Assembly: GCF_947487305.1 (NCBI RefSeq)
Contig: NZ_CANKWH010000015.1
Span: 1 to 64,000, forward strand
Direction of reading: 5' to 3'
Length of the DNA: 64,000 nucleotides
From: an uncultured Paracoccus sp.
Lineage (GTDB): Bacteria; Pseudomonadota; Alphaproteobacteria; Rhodobacterales; Rhodobacteraceae
Part shown: one piece after another, positions 16,463 through 26,289 of the stretch
Numbering within the stretch: the first letter of the stretch is position 1
Layout: the number at the start of each line of letters is the position of its first letter
Notes under the pieces: model-generated
Database searches by the model: none
Told to the model about the DNA's origin: nothing
Seen by the model: the letters and a program-made list of their open reading frames with translations, nothing else
Program-made: the position numbers and the translations under genes

Positions 16463-17803
16463 ATGACCGAGACGTCTGAACAGAAGGTGCAGGACCGTCT
16501 GACCGGCCTGCGCAAACCACCCCCGAAGCCCTCGCTCCTGAAATCCTATGGCCCCTATGCCGCCGCTTTGGCGGCGGGCCTCGGGATCGGGGGCTATGTC
16601 GCCCGGATCCCGGCGGCCGAGGAGGAAAAGCCGGCCGTCAGGACCTCCGATGCGGCGGAGTTCCAGCAGGATGTGGGCCTCGCAGCCTTCACGACGCGGG
16701 TGCCACGGGCGCAGCCCGCCGTGGACATGCCGCAGGCCGAGCCGGAACCGCCGGCGCCGGCCAGCGATCCGGAAGCCGAACGGCTCCGGGCAGAGCTCGC
16801 CAACCTTCAGGCGCAGATGGAAGCCCTGAGGAACGAGGCCGCCGGCACGCCGGCGGAACTGGCCGCCCTTCAGGCCGAAATGGACGGCCTTAAGGCCGAG
16901 GCCGCTGATCGGGAGACTGCCTATGCCGAACTGGAACGGGAAAACCTCCGGCTGCAAACGCAGCTCGAAACGAGCTCACTTCTCGGTCTGCCAACCGACA
17001 CGGCGGGCGATGAAGAGGCGCGGCGGCTGGCCGAATTCGAGGCCCGTCGCGCGGCGGCCGAGGCGCTGCGCGCCGCCCAGAATGCGTCGCCCATGGTGGC
17101 CTATCGCGCCGGCGGCGGCGGAGACGGCGGTGCGGACGAAGGCCCGGGCCAGCGATATGAAGGTGATGAAGCGTTCGTTCGGGCGGGCGCGACCCGCGCG
17201 CCTGTGACCCAGGCCGAAATCATCGCCAATCCGTCAAGGACCGTTGTCCAGGGCACGCTGATCGAGGCCACGCTTCAGACCGCCATCCAGTCGAGCCTTG
17301 AGGGCAATGTCATTGCCACGGTCAGCTATGACGTCTTCTCGATGGACATGGCCAATATCGTCATCCCACGCGGATCGAAGCTCTTCGGCCGATACAGCTC
17401 GGACATTGATCGCGGTCAGCGGCGTGTGCTGGTGGCCTGGGACCGGGTTGTCACACCAGACGGGCAATCGGCGGAACTGGCCGCCTATGGTACGGACCGG
17501 ATCGGGCGCTCGGGGCTGACGGGAAAAGTGCGCAACCACACCTTCGCGCGCTTTGCCGGCGCGGCGGCCGTCTCGGTGATCGGCGGCATTCCGGCCATCG
17601 TCACCGCAGCGCTGGAACGCGAAACGGACAGTGCCGGCAACCGGAATGATGCCCTGAGCGATGCAGCCTCGGATGTGGCCCAGAACACCGCCTCGGCGCT
17701 CGGGGATGTGATCCAGGGCTATCTCGATATCCCGACCACGATCAGCATCGATCAGGGCGCAGTCGTCATGGTGCAGGTCAATGCCGATGTGGAGATGCTA
17801 TGA
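16463..17803 (+). CDS. virB10: VirB10 T4SS scaffold
   Basis: A 446-residue TonB-like scaffold linking both membranes. ATG 16463 follows GAGGA. It has a cytoplasmic N-terminus, a transmembrane stretch (YGPYAAALAAGLGIGGYVA), a long Pro/Ala/Glu periplasmic linker with coiled coil (about residues 100-200), and a C-terminal TrbI/VirB10 domain containing GTLIEATLQTAIQSSLEGN, IVIPRGSKLFGRY and the membrane-crossing helix region near 370-400. The stop overlaps the virB11 start by four bases. Confidence 0.93.
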   Translation: MTETSEQKVQDRLTGLRKPPPKPSLLKSYGPYAAALAAGLGIGGYVARIPAAEEEKPAVRTSDAAEFQQDVGLAAFTTRVPRAQPAVDMPQAEPEPPAPASDPEAERLRAELANLQAQMEALRNEAAGTPAELAALQAEMDGLKAEAADRETAYAELERENLRLQTQLETSSLLGLPTDTAGDEEARRLAEFEARRAAAEALRAAQNASPMVAYRAGGGGDGGADEGPGQRYEGDEAFVRAGATRAPVTQAEIIANPSRTVVQGTLIEATLQTAIQSSLEGNVIATVSYDVFSMDMANIVIPRGSKLFGRYSSDIDRGQRRVLVAWDRVVTPDGQSAELAAYGTDRIGRSGLTGKVRNHTFARFAGAAAVSVIGGIPAIVTAALERETDSAGNRNDALSDAASDVAQNTASALGDVIQGYLDIPTTISIDQGAVVMVQVNADVEML

Positions 17804-18807
17804 CCGGCTATCTGCACAGCAAATTGGACAAGATCGGGGATCTGTTGCGCGATCCTGCCATGATCGAGGTGTCGTTCAACAGCGACGGACGCATCTGGAC
17901 CGAACGGGCGGGCGAGGCCGTCATGACGGAAGCCAGGGTACCGGGCCTTGATCCGCTCTTCGCCCGCGATCTTGCCATGCAGATCGCGAATGATCAAAGC
18001 CTTGCCCTCTCGGATATGTCGCCGATGATCTCGGCCTCAGTCGCCTTCGAGGGGGTCAATCTTCGCTGCCAGGCCATCGTCCCGCCCGCCTCGGCCAGTG
18101 GGACGGTGATTTCCATGCGGGTGTTTCGCGCCCGCGCGTCGGGGTCCGAGCCGCATCGCTTCGGCCTGTTGCGCGATGTGGGCCACTCGCTTGAGGAAGA
18201 GCGGGCCGATATCCTCGGCCGTCTGAAAACGGGGCTCCGGTTAGGGTCGGAAGACGAACTCGATGCCTTCTGCCGCGAAGTGGTCAGCCAGCGCCTGAAT
18301 GTGCTGATTTCCGGGATCACGTCGGGCGGCAAGACCGAATTGTCGCGCCGGCTCTTGTGGATGGTCGAACCGGATCAGCGGCTCGCGCTGATACAGGATG
18401 CCAACGAGCTTCTGCCCGACCTGCCGAATGTCGTGAACCTGATTGCCGACCGCAAGGAGACCTCGCCCCGCTCGGCCGACAAGCTGTTGGAGGCCACGCT
18501 TCGGCTGCGCCCGGACCGGATCATCGTGGGTGAGCTGCGCGGCATCGAGGCGATCACCTTCCTGGAGGCGATCAATACCGGGCATGAAGGCTCGTTCACC
18601 ACGATCCATGCCCATTCGGCCCGCAAGGCGCTCGACCGGCTGGCCTTCATGGTCTCGAAAGGCGGGCTCGGCATGACCTATGCCGAGATCCACCGCTATG
18701 TCCGCAGCGCCATCGATGTGGTGATCCAGGTGGGCCGCTCGGGCGAGAGGCGCGGCGTCATGGAAATCTGGATGCCCGCGCTCGATGACCTCGGCGCGGC
18801 AGCATGA
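17800..18807 (+). CDS. virB11: VirB11 secretion ATPase
   Basis: A 335-residue hexameric traffic ATPase. Walker A GITSGGKT lies at about residues 172-179, the Asp box at [10 protein letters not shown], Walker B at [11 protein letters not shown], and the His box around [13 protein letters not shown]. All are conserved and in family order. It overlaps virB10 (ATGA) and is the last core virB gene; a 90-base gap without a gene follows. Confidence 0.95.
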   Translation: MTGYLHSKLDKIGDLLRDPAMIEVSFNSDGRIWTERAGEAVMTEARVPGLDPLFARDLAMQIANDQSLALSDMSPMISASVAFEGVNLRCQAIVPPASASGTVISMRVFRARASGSEPHRFGLLRDVGHSLEEERADILGRLKTGLRLGSEDELDAFCREVVSQRLNVLISGITSGGKTELSRRLLWMVEPDQRLALIQDANELLPDLPNVVNLIADRKETSPRSADKLLEATLRLRPDRIIVGELRGIEAITFLEAINTGHEGSFTTIHAHSARKALDRLAFMVSKGGLGMTYAEIHRYVRSAIDVVIQVGRSGERRGVMEIWMPALDDLGAAA

Positions 18808-18897
18808 CCCGCCTCGGAAAGACCACGGCCCCGAAACATTCACGATGCCAGCCTACCTCATCGGCTGGCCCGGCCACTGACCCATGGAGGACTGACA

Positions 18898-20220
18898 ATG
18901 GCCGAAGAACGCCCGAACATGTTCCTGCGCGCGATGGATGCGGTTCAGAGCATCATTCGTCCCGATTATACCCGGAACCGCGAGGTTCAGTGTGCCGCCA
19001 CGCTGGCCGAGGCAACCGCGCGCCGCGAAACCATCGACGCGGCACGTGCCGAGGCGATGGACAGCCTGTGCAGGCTGGGGGACCTGCCCCTCGCCGAGCG
19101 TGAACAGGAAATGCGGCTCGAAGGCGTAGCGCCGACCATGACCTCGGATTGGAGCAGTACCGACTGGACCGACAGGGCGAAGCTCGAAGCAAAGGTCGAG
19201 GCCGATGTGCTGGCCTGGGCCGAGGGCAACAAGCTTGATCTCAATGTCCACCAGGACCGGCTTGCCGCCTATGAGGGTGTGGCGACGGCCTATGCAGAGG
19301 CCCATCTGGCGGTCAACTTCGCGGATTGGGAAGAAGAATACTGGAAAACGCACCCCAGGATGACGGCCGTCGGCGCCTGGAAGACAGACGAACCCAATCG
19401 GGAATATCGCACGTCGGTCGCCGAGATCGACGGCGGGTTTCACCCCGCTTATGAAACCTCGCACATGGGCGGGGATGGACCCTATCATCACTCGGATATT
19501 GCCTTTCCGACCGTGAAGGCCGCGGAGGCAGTCGCCGAAAGCTTCTATCGTCACGCCGAATATGGCGATGGCGAGGCAGGGTTCCGGCGCGAGCTGGCGG
19601 ACCTTGGACAATTGCCCGAGGGCTATGGCATCGACATCGACGCATCTGCGCCTCTCACGCCAATCGCGCTATCAGAACACCCGATCTTCGGGGACCTGGA
19701 CGAGGCCGGGCCGGAGCGTGACCCCGAAATGGATCTTCTCCGCCGCCAGCAAGAGGCCGTGGCAGCGGGCCGCGAGGCAGAGGCGCGGGGCGAGCCCGTC
19801 ATCCATATCCATGGCAGACCTTATGTCGATCCTGGCAACGATACCGAACCGTCACAGGGCGAGGATCGCGAGGCAACAAGTGCTGATGCCCGTGCATCAC
19901 GGATCACCACGGCCTTCGCCGACATGGCCGATGCCGTTTCAGCGGGCGAGCGTCCGGAATTTCGCACCGATGAACAGGCAGCCGCGTTCCGTCAGGATCT
20001 CGAAGCCCGGTATGGCGAAGGCGTCATGCAGCGCCTGCGCGCCGGTGACAGTTCCGACCTCGCCCAGGATGTGACCGATCGCAACCGGCTTCAATTGGTG
20101 GGCGCGGCCGTCCGGATGGTGGCAGACAGCCATGCCGTGCTGCGCGATCAGGTCCAGGAACCCATCACGGCCCGGACCAATGCCATCGACCGCGATAGCG
20201 GTCCCGATCTCGATCTGTGA
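18898..20220 (+). CDS. Hypothetical protein sharing a C-terminal domain with the relaxase
   Basis: A 440-residue, acidic, soluble protein from ATG 18898 behind GGAGGA. Residues 1-150 are helical and charged. The middle contains GDGPYHHSDIAFPTVKAAE and a polar region with HIHGRPYVD. Residues about 340-420 (FADMADAVSAGERPEFRTDE, DLEARYGEGVMQRLRAGD) align with the relaxase C-terminus at 23841-25688 (LANMADGVAQGQDLQFGHED, DLKDRYGDDVVRRIAQGD). This shared domain and its place between virB11 and virD4 suggest a role in DNA processing or coupling. Not recognised as a named family. Confidence 0.7.
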   Translation: MAEERPNMFLRAMDAVQSIIRPDYTRNREVQCAATLAEATARRETIDAARAEAMDSLCRLGDLPLAEREQEMRLEGVAPTMTSDWSSTDWTDRAKLEAKVEADVLAWAEGNKLDLNVHQDRLAAYEGVATAYAEAHLAVNFADWEEEYWKTHPRMTAVGAWKTDEPNREYRTSVAEIDGGFHPAYETSHMGGDGPYHHSDIAFPTVKAAEAVAESFYRHAEYGDGEAGFRRELADLGQLPEGYGIDIDASAPLTPIALSEHPIFGDLDEAGPERDPEMDLLRRQQEAVAAGREAEARGEPVIHIHGRPYVDPGNDTEPSQGEDREATSADARASRITTAFADMADAVSAGERPEFRTDEQAAAFRQDLEARYGEGVMQRLRAGDSSDLAQDVTDRNRLQLVGAAVRMVADSHAVLRDQVQEPITARTNAIDRDSGPDLDL

Positions 20221-20230
20221 GGAGGACGCC

Positions 20231-20485
20231 ATGACAGATGTATCCGCCGTGAGCCCAATGGGTTCGGTGCCGATGGTGACCCTGGCCGGAATGACGCACC
20301 ATGACGCCCCGCCACATGCCTGTGCGACGGTGTTTCACCTTGCCTCGGAAGAGGGCGAACGGCTTGACCTGTCCCTGGCACAGCTTGCGACGGTTCTTGC
20401 CGTCCTGGAGGCGGAAGCTGCCATCCCGCACCTCCCGGAAAACTGGCGCTACCAGATGGAGAATTTCTATGGTGTTACGTTTTAA
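20231..20485 (+). CDS. Small protein of the transfer operon (84 aa)
   Basis: ATG 20231 follows GGAGG at 6 bases. The product is soluble, with a hydrophobic beta-like stretch (VPMVTLAGMTHH) and an acidic C-terminal half ending in ENWRYQMENFYGVTF. It overlaps the next gene by 17 bases, so they are probably translationally coupled. Function unknown; operon context suggests a transfer accessory role. Confidence 0.6.
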   Translation: MTDVSAVSPMGSVPMVTLAGMTHHDAPPHACATVFHLASEEGERLDLSLAQLATVLAVLEAEAAIPHLPENWRYQMENFYGVTF

Positions 20486-21365
20486 ATTGCGGACAGAGGA
20501 CCGGGTTTCCTACGACATCAGCAAAGATCAGGTCGAAGCGCGGATCGCAAGGAACCGGCCGTGGTTTGTCGCAGGAACGGAACGACGCGATGACCGGCAC
20601 TACGCGGTCTGTCCATGGTGTGATAATCCGATCCAGCTGAAAGCGCTCTACCGGCGCGACACGATCAAGCGTCCGCATGGTTCTCATACCGGAAAACCAC
20701 AGGCAGGCGTGGGGCGCTTCGATCTGTCGAGACAACTGAACTGCCCTTACCGGTTGACCCGCCAGCCGGGGGCCAAGGACGACCGCAGGCCGAGGAGTGA
20801 GGATGACAGGGCGCTGATCGCCTTCGTGCGCGACGAATTCGACCGGATCGTGCTGACTCTGCGCCGCGACCTGGGCGTTTCCTTCTCCAACGATGCGGCC
20901 CGCAGGATGCTGCAAAGCTGGTTTGAGAACTCGGGATTTCTCTATCGGCACATCAATTTCCGCAACCTGCCCTGGATGATCGTCTATCTCGCGGTGCCTC
21001 TGAACCTCTACCGTCAGAAGGGCTTTGCCGAGGAGATAAAGGCCAGCATTCAGCAGAAGGTGTCATCGGCGGAATTCGACCAGGCCGGTCGCCTGCAATC
21101 CACCGCCCCCTGGCTCGCCCTGACCCTCCAGCCACTGCATCACCGGATCCGCCGCGATCCCGATGACCGGATCGAGGAAAGCATGAAGCTCTGGATCAAG
21201 GACTATTCCCGCACCAACGATCCGTCTCGCGCGCCTTTGATCCATCAAGCGGTCGTGACCTTTGACCACGACCGCTTCGAACGGTTGGTGGCAACGCCGC
21301 CGGACCGTGCCCGGCGCGATGATGACCTTCTTGAAATCGCCAGGCAAATCCTGGGGGAGCCATGA
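20469..21365 (+). CDS. Conserved-looking protein with CxxC zinc-ribbon-like motif
   Basis: A 298-residue soluble protein. ATG 20469 is preceded by GGAG. Near residue 45 it has YAVCPWCDNPIQL, a CxxC knuckle, and later LNCPYRL, so a partial zinc site is possible. The rest is basic and helical (RSEDDRALIAFVRDEFDRIV, RRMLQSWFENSGF), as in a nucleic-acid-associated protein. It sits between virB11 and virD4 in an overlapping gene string. Family not recognised. Confidence 0.65.
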   Translation: MVLRFKLRTEDRVSYDISKDQVEARIARNRPWFVAGTERRDDRHYAVCPWCDNPIQLKALYRRDTIKRPHGSHTGKPQAGVGRFDLSRQLNCPYRLTRQPGAKDDRRPRSEDDRALIAFVRDEFDRIVLTLRRDLGVSFSNDAARRMLQSWFENSGFLYRHINFRNLPWMIVYLAVPLNLYRQKGFAEEIKASIQQKVSSAEFDQAGRLQSTAPWLALTLQPLHHRIRRDPDDRIEESMKLWIKDYSRTNDPSRAPLIHQAVVTFDHDRFERLVATPPDRARRDDDLLEIARQILGEP

Positions 21366-21592
21366 CACGAACCATTAAGCTCGAAGCCGATCTGACCGCA
21401 ATGCTTGAACTTGAGAGCAAGCATGGCCCCGCCTGCGTTTCCGTCGCCACGCTGCTCCAATGCCTGCACATGGCTGCGGCCTACGGCGCCGTTCCGCCGA
21501 TCCCGGAAGCGTGGTGGGACCGGGTCCTGCCTGCTGACTACCGCCCATCCGCTGCGCCGGAGGCAATCAAACCGGAAGGTGCATTGCCATGA
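21362..21592 (+). CDS. Small protein preceding virD4 (76 aa)
   Basis: It overlaps the upstream stop (ATGA at 21362) and the virD4 start (21589). The helical N-terminal half (EADLTAMLELESKHGPACVSVATLLQ, in two pieces) and a Pro-rich tail give no family clue. The tight overlaps on both sides argue that it is translated. Confidence 0.55.
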   Translation: MTRTIKLEADLTAMLELESKHGPACVSVATLLQCLHMAAAYGAVPPIPEAWWDRVLPADYRPSAAPEAIKPEGALP

Positions 21593-23772
21593 ACCGCACC
21601 CTGATCGCCGTTCCCTTTGGTCTCATCTGTGGCGCCGTGCTCGGCGCCATGATGGGCGGCATCTGGCTCGCCTGGCACCTGGGGCTGGACGTGAACAGTG
21701 CCAATCCCTTCATCCTCTTGACCGACTATCCCGGCTTCCAGGCGGCGCAGGGCAATCCCTGGCGCTTTGGCTATGGCATCATGCTTGCCGTCTCCCTGGC
21801 CTTCGGTCTCGCGGCGCTGGTCATCAGCTTCGGACACCAGCTGACCCAATATGGCCAGGCGCATTTCCAGGGCCGGGGCGAGATGCGCCGCAACGATCTT
21901 CTGAAGCCCGTGGGCAGTGGCCTTGTCTATGGCAAGATCTACCGCTTCGGTGCGATCGGCCGACGCTTGCTCTCCGGTCGTTTCATCTCTGCGGTCTATG
22001 ACAAGTTCCCGCATTGTCTCGTGGTGGCGCCCACCCGCGCCGGTAAAGGCGTGGGCTATGTCAACCCAAACGTCCTCCTGTTCCCCGGCTCCGTCGTGAT
22101 CCTCGATGTGAAAGGCGAGATTTTCGAGGCGACATCCCGTCATCGCGTTTCGATGGGCGACGAGGTGTTCCGCTTCGCCCCCTTCGATTTCGAGCATTCC
22201 AGCCACCGTTACAATCCGCTGGAACGGGTCGCAAAGATCATGCACCCTGCTGAACGCTATACAGAGCTTGCGAAGATCGCGGACTATTTCCTGACCGTAT
22301 CGGAAAAGGGCAATGCCGGCGACTTCCTCTCGGAAGGCCGGCAGCTCTTTGTCGCGGCGGGCCTGCTGGCGATCGAACGGGGTCGCCCGACCATCGGTGA
22401 AATCAACCGAATCCTCTTCGGCCAGGGCGCATCACAGGCCGCTTATGCCGATCACGCGGTAGAGGTCAAACACCCCAATGCGGCAGAGACCTTCCGCAAA
22501 TTCGCGGCCTATGACGGCAAGATCCTGTCCTCCCATGCCTCTGTTCTGGGCGGCGCCGGCATGGCGCTCTGGAACAACCCGGCGGTGGATTTCGCGACCG
22601 GCGGCAATGACTTTTCCTTTGCCGACCTGCGCCGGCGACCGATCTCCGTCTATCTCGTCGTCAATTCGGATTCGATCCAGACACTGGCCCCGCTGATCCG
22701 GCTGTTCTTCGGCGAGCTGATCGCCACCCTGCGGGCGACGATGCCCGATCCTGAACGCGAGCCCTGGCCCGTCAAGATGGTGCTCGACGAGTTCGACCAG
22801 CTGGGCCACATGAAAATCGTGGTGCAGGCGCTGAAACAGCTTGCCGGCCATGGCGCGCGGGTCTCGATCATCACGCAATCGATCCCCGGCCTCGAAAAGA
22901 TCTACGGCAAGGAAGACCGGCTCTCGATCGAGGCGGCCTGCGGGATGAAGCTCTATCTCGCGGCCAACGACAAGATGACGGCCCAGGAGGTCTCAGAGTC
23001 GCTCGGCAAAACGACCAGGCTCTCGCTCAGCGACAGCTATGCGCCGGACAAGTCGGGGCTTCTGCGGCGCACGATCTCGCGGCGCAACGAAGAACGCCCG
23101 CTGCTCTCCCCTGACGAGATCACCAGGCTGGATCGCAATCAGGTCATCCTGATCCCCGAGCGTCAGCAACCCATTCTGGCGCAGCGCATCGTCTATTACG
23201 ACGATCCGTACTTCCAGAAGATCATGGCGGCACAGTCAGGCCCCCTGCCCTATCCGTCCCAGGCCCATCGCGAAATCGGGGTGCTGAGCGAACAGGTCCG
23301 GACCCTGATGGGCCAGGTGACGGAACTCTCGAAAGTCCGCAAGGTCGACTATGAGCAGCGCAAAGGCGATGATGCGGACGGCTCCGACCCTGCCGCGCCG
23401 GCGCCAGCGCAACCAAAACCGAAAGGGCCTGGTCCGTCATCGGCGGCAGCAGGCACGCCCGACGCCGGTGACGCGGCGAGCGAACCGGGCCCCACAGAAC
23501 AGCAGCAGGCAATCGCTGAAGCATCTGAGGAATTGGTGGACGGTGCCGCGGTGCAACAGTTGGACGTTGATCAGCGAACAAGCGACGAGGGCGCGTCCTC
23601 CGCCGCAATCAACTCCGTTCCTAAGAGCAACCAGGCTGCTGATATCAAAGGCAGTATTGTCGTCGAAGTTGAGGACGATGATTTCAGGGCAATCATCGCT
23701 GCGATTGGTCCATCACAGGAAGAGATCCAGGCGCAAGTAAGGGAGTTTGAAGCGGCCCTGAAATTGGCCTGA
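21589..23772 (+). CDS. virD4: VirD4/TraG coupling protein
   Basis: A 727-residue T4SS coupling ATPase that brings the relaxase-DNA complex to the channel. Two N-terminal membrane helices lie within residues 1-85. Walker A APTRAGKG is at about residues 147-154, followed by GSVVILDVKGEI. Walker B KMVLDEFDQLG is near 398-408, and the ARVSIITQSIPGL strand follows. The C-terminal 120 residues are an acidic, Ala/Pro-rich tail, possibly for substrate binding. It is the last plus-strand transfer gene before a bidirectional terminator. Confidence 0.95.
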   Translation: MNRTLIAVPFGLICGAVLGAMMGGIWLAWHLGLDVNSANPFILLTDYPGFQAAQGNPWRFGYGIMLAVSLAFGLAALVISFGHQLTQYGQAHFQGRGEMRRNDLLKPVGSGLVYGKIYRFGAIGRRLLSGRFISAVYDKFPHCLVVAPTRAGKGVGYVNPNVLLFPGSVVILDVKGEIFEATSRHRVSMGDEVFRFAPFDFEHSSHRYNPLERVAKIMHPAERYTELAKIADYFLTVSEKGNAGDFLSEGRQLFVAAGLLAIERGRPTIGEINRILFGQGASQAAYADHAVEVKHPNAAETFRKFAAYDGKILSSHASVLGGAGMALWNNPAVDFATGGNDFSFADLRRRPISVYLVVNSDSIQTLAPLIRLFFGELIATLRATMPDPEREPWPVKMVLDEFDQLGHMKIVVQALKQLAGHGARVSIITQSIPGLEKIYGKEDRLSIEAACGMKLYLAANDKMTAQEVSESLGKTTRLSLSDSYAPDKSGLLRRTISRRNEERPLLSPDEITRLDRNQVILIPERQQPILAQRIVYYDDPYFQKIMAAQSGPLPYPSQAHREIGVLSEQVRTLMGQVTELSKVRKVDYEQRKGDDADGSDPAAPAPAQPKPKGPGPSSAAAGTPDAGDAASEPGPTEQQQAIAEASEELVDGAAVQQLDVDQRTSDEGASSAAINSVPKSNQAADIKGSIVVEVEDDDFRAIIAAIGPSQEEIQAQVREFEAALKLA

Positions 23773-23792
23773 CATCCGACCATTAATACGCA

Positions 23793-23818
23793 AAGGCGCG
23801 GGGATTTCCCCGCGCTTT
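23793..23818. terminator. Bidirectional terminator between virD4 and relaxase
   Basis: Perfect 9-bp stem GCGCGGGGA (23796-23804)/TCCCCGCGC (23807-23815) with a 2-base loop, flanked by AAAG and CTTTC. It lies between converging transcripts, so it can serve both. Confidence 0.8.
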
Positions 23819-23840
23819 CAATTTGCTTGCGTCAAACGCA

Positions 23841-25688
23841 TCAGATGCTCCAGCCATCATCGCGCTCGTGTTTCTGCTCTTGGGTCGGGGCATCGCGTTC
23901 CTTCAGCCGCTCAAAACCCAGCTCGGCATCGCGCAGCGTGATCCCCAGGCTTTGATGGCTGCGGGCGGCCGACATGATCGACAGGGCAACATCCCTGCGC
24001 TTGTCGGCTTCAGGGAAATCCACGGCCAGCGCGCGATCATCGCCCTGCGCGATGCGGCGCACAACATCATCGCCATAGCGGTCCTTCAGGTCACTGGTAA
24101 AGCGTGCGGCCTGATCTTCATGACCGAATTGCAGATCCTGCCCCTGGGCAACGCCATCCGCCATGTTGGCAAGCGTGCGGATCAGACGGTCGTTGCTGTG
24201 GTGCTGCGTTCGCTCCAGGGCCCGATCCAGCACCTTTGCCGCGCTGGAATAGAAGCCGTCAACCAGCTCGGCGGCGAGGCTGCGGTCCTTCTCACGAGTC
24301 AGATCGAGCCGACGCGCATCGGCAACGGCCAGAAGATCGGACTTCATCCATTCGCGTTCCTGCCAGGCATTCCCTGCCCCGGTTTCCAGCCGCGTGGCGA
24401 TGACTTCGGGCCGAATGCCGATCTTCGCGCCCTCGGCCTGAACGTCGCGCCGCATGTCGTCAGATGCAATCGGGCTGAGTGCAACGGTCTTGCCGTCGCG
24501 CTCGATCTGACCGACTTCCAGCCGGGTCTGGTAGACAGCAGCGCGCGCGCCACGTCGCATGAGCTCCGCGCCCTTTTCGTCACCAAGGGACTGCAGAATA
24601 TTTCCACTGATCTCATAAAGTTGTCGGCGTAGATCTTCCCGATGATGGGGTCCTTTTGCAGCAATCTTCGTCTCTGCGTCGTCGAACCAGCCAGCAAAGG
24701 CCTGGCGCAGATCTGATCGGCTCTGGACACTGTCTTGTTGCATGGTGATCTCCATATCCTTTGGAAGAATGATCCCGCCGCGCTCAAGGATCGACGCAGC
24801 CTTGCTGAGATTGGCCGCGATCCCGGCCAAGGAAACCTGATCGGCAATGCCGGCGAGATTCCGGGCGATTGCTGCATTGATTGCAATGTCCGCCAGGGCA
24901 TCCTGCAATGCCCTGCCCTCCCGCATCCGCTCGCGCACCGACCGATGCTCGCGCTTCGCGCCCTCGATCTCGGCGCGTGACGGGCCATAGCTGAGGATGC
25001 CGCGCTCAAGCCGCGAGCTCGCGTCCAGATGCACGCCATCCTCGGCCGCCAGCTCCACAACCCGCTCCTTCATCATCGCGAGATTGAACACGTGGCTCTT
25101 TGACATGAAGAACCACGTCCCGTTCTCGATGCCGCGATTGTTCACCACGATATGCACATGCGGATTGGCGCGATCGGTGTGCAGTGCCGCGACATAGGCC
25201 CATTCGTCCTCGGCATGAATGCCGGACTGGAACATTTCCACCGCCCAGGCTTCCGCGATCATCCGGGCCTTCTTCGGGGCCAGATCGGCCGGGAACGACA
25301 GCAGCAAATGCGTGGTCTGTCCGTTCCTGGGGCTGCCGGACCAACCGTCGCTCCACATCTCGGCGATCTCGCCCCGCTCTGCCTTCGTCAGAGATCGGCC
25401 ATCCGGATCATGCTCGACCATGTTGCCAAAGAGCGCCGTCGATTTGCCGAAGAGGTAATCAAGCTGATTGCCGAGCTGCTTCGCCGAATGCGTTCCGCCC
25501 CGCGAAATCTTCTTCAGCACCACCGCATTCGAGCCCTGCGCCACGCGCCAGAGGTTGCGCGCCTTCGCCCCGAAACCGAAACGAGTGAAGGACTGCCTGG
25601 CCGTGTCTGTCAGCGACCGGGCAGCCCCTGCGAGGTTGCGGCGGAACTCGATCTCACCGATCAGGTCACGGGCGATCGAACTAGACAT
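23841..25688 (-). CDS. P-type (VirD2/MobA-like) relaxase
   Basis: A 615-residue relaxase expected to nick oriT and stay bound to the 5' end of the transferred strand. ATG 25688 overlaps the upstream mobC-like stop by eight bases. Motif I with candidate catalytic tyrosine is LDYLFG (Tyr78). The metal-binding motif III is HTDRANPHVHIV (His170, 177, 179). The long C-terminal half is helical, and its last 100 residues match a domain in the 18898-20220 protein. The gene is convergent with virD4, and its own operon is minus strand. Confidence 0.92.
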   Translation of the reverse strand: MSSSIARDLIGEIEFRRNLAGAARSLTDTARQSFTRFGFGAKARNLWRVAQGSNAVVLKKISRGGTHSAKQLGNQLDYLFGKSTALFGNMVEHDPDGRSLTKAERGEIAEMWSDGWSGSPRNGQTTHLLLSFPADLAPKKARMIAEAWAVEMFQSGIHAEDEWAYVAALHTDRANPHVHIVVNNRGIENGTWFFMSKSHVFNLAMMKERVVELAAEDGVHLDASSRLERGILSYGPSRAEIEGAKREHRSVRERMREGRALQDALADIAINAAIARNLAGIADQVSLAGIAANLSKAASILERGGIILPKDMEITMQQDSVQSRSDLRQAFAGWFDDAETKIAAKGPHHREDLRRQLYEISGNILQSLGDEKGAELMRRGARAAVYQTRLEVGQIERDGKTVALSPIASDDMRRDVQAEGAKIGIRPEVIATRLETGAGNAWQEREWMKSDLLAVADARRLDLTREKDRSLAAELVDGFYSSAAKVLDRALERTQHHSNDRLIRTLANMADGVAQGQDLQFGHEDQAARFTSDLKDRYGDDVVRRIAQGDDRALAVDFPEADKRRDVALSIMSAARSHQSLGITLRDAELGFERLKERDAPTQEQKHERDDGWSI

Positions 25689-26256
25689 CGCCGGCCCCGC
25701 CGAACTTCTCGTAGAGCCGGATGCCCTTGCGGCGCTGTTCGTCAACCACCGCCTTCAGGTAGGTGCGGACCTCCGGCAGTGACCGACGCAGCTCGTTGAT
25801 GGCCTGCCATTGATGCTGAACAAGGTCCAAACGACCCCGGTTCGCTGCCAGGGCGATCTGGTTCACGTTCACCCCGATCTTGTGAAGCTCGGTCTGGATC
25901 TCCGCCAACCGCGCTTCCTCCTGCCGGTCGAACTCCAGCATCCCGACAGCCATGCGCAACAGGGAACGCAGGGCGGCGGAATTGGTGCTGTAACCAGCGC
26001 GCTGCTTGAGCCTGTTCAAGGCCGCGATCTCCGCCGGAGAGAGGCGAACGGCGACGCCGGAGCCGGCCGCTGTAGCGGCACGCGAGCCATCCGACCGGCG
26101 GAACTTCATATGACTGACGGCTGATCGAGACACCCCGAACTCCCGGGCAAGGTCTGTCGCTCTCTCGCCTGCCATCAGGCGGCGAAAGAGCTCGTCGCGC
26201 TGTTGCGGCGTGAGGTGCTTACGTCTCGGCTTCTTCATCGTTTGTTGAGTAAACAT
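25681..26256 (-). CDS. mobC: MobC-like relaxosome accessory protein with HTH
   Basis: A 191-residue protein. ATG 26256 has AGGA about 8 bases upstream, which ATG 26238 lacks. The N-terminus carries a resolvase-type helix-turn-helix (TPQQRDELFRRLMAG, then ATDLAREFGVSRSAVSHMKF). A ribbon-helix-helix-like middle (VAVRLSPAEIAALNRL) follows, then the MobC hallmark KIGVNVNQIALAANRG. It would bind oriT and help the relaxase. The divergently placed dyad-rich region upstream is the expected binding place. Confidence 0.85.
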   Translation of the reverse strand: MFTQQTMKKPRRKHLTPQQRDELFRRLMAGERATDLAREFGVSRSAVSHMKFRRSDGSRAATAAGSGVAVRLSPAEIAALNRLKQRAGYSTNSAALRSLLRMAVGMLEFDRQEEARLAEIQTELHKIGVNVNQIALAANRGRLDLVQHQWQAINELRRSLPEVRTYLKAVVDEQRRKGIRLYEKFGGAGDV

Positions 26257-26289
26257 ATTGCATTTCCTGCCATGTACCTTTTGTGCCAG

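Noticed and set aside
18808-18897. Small gene between virB11 and the 440-aa protein
   Set aside because: Only an 11-codon frame or out-of-frame reading of the next gene is possible.
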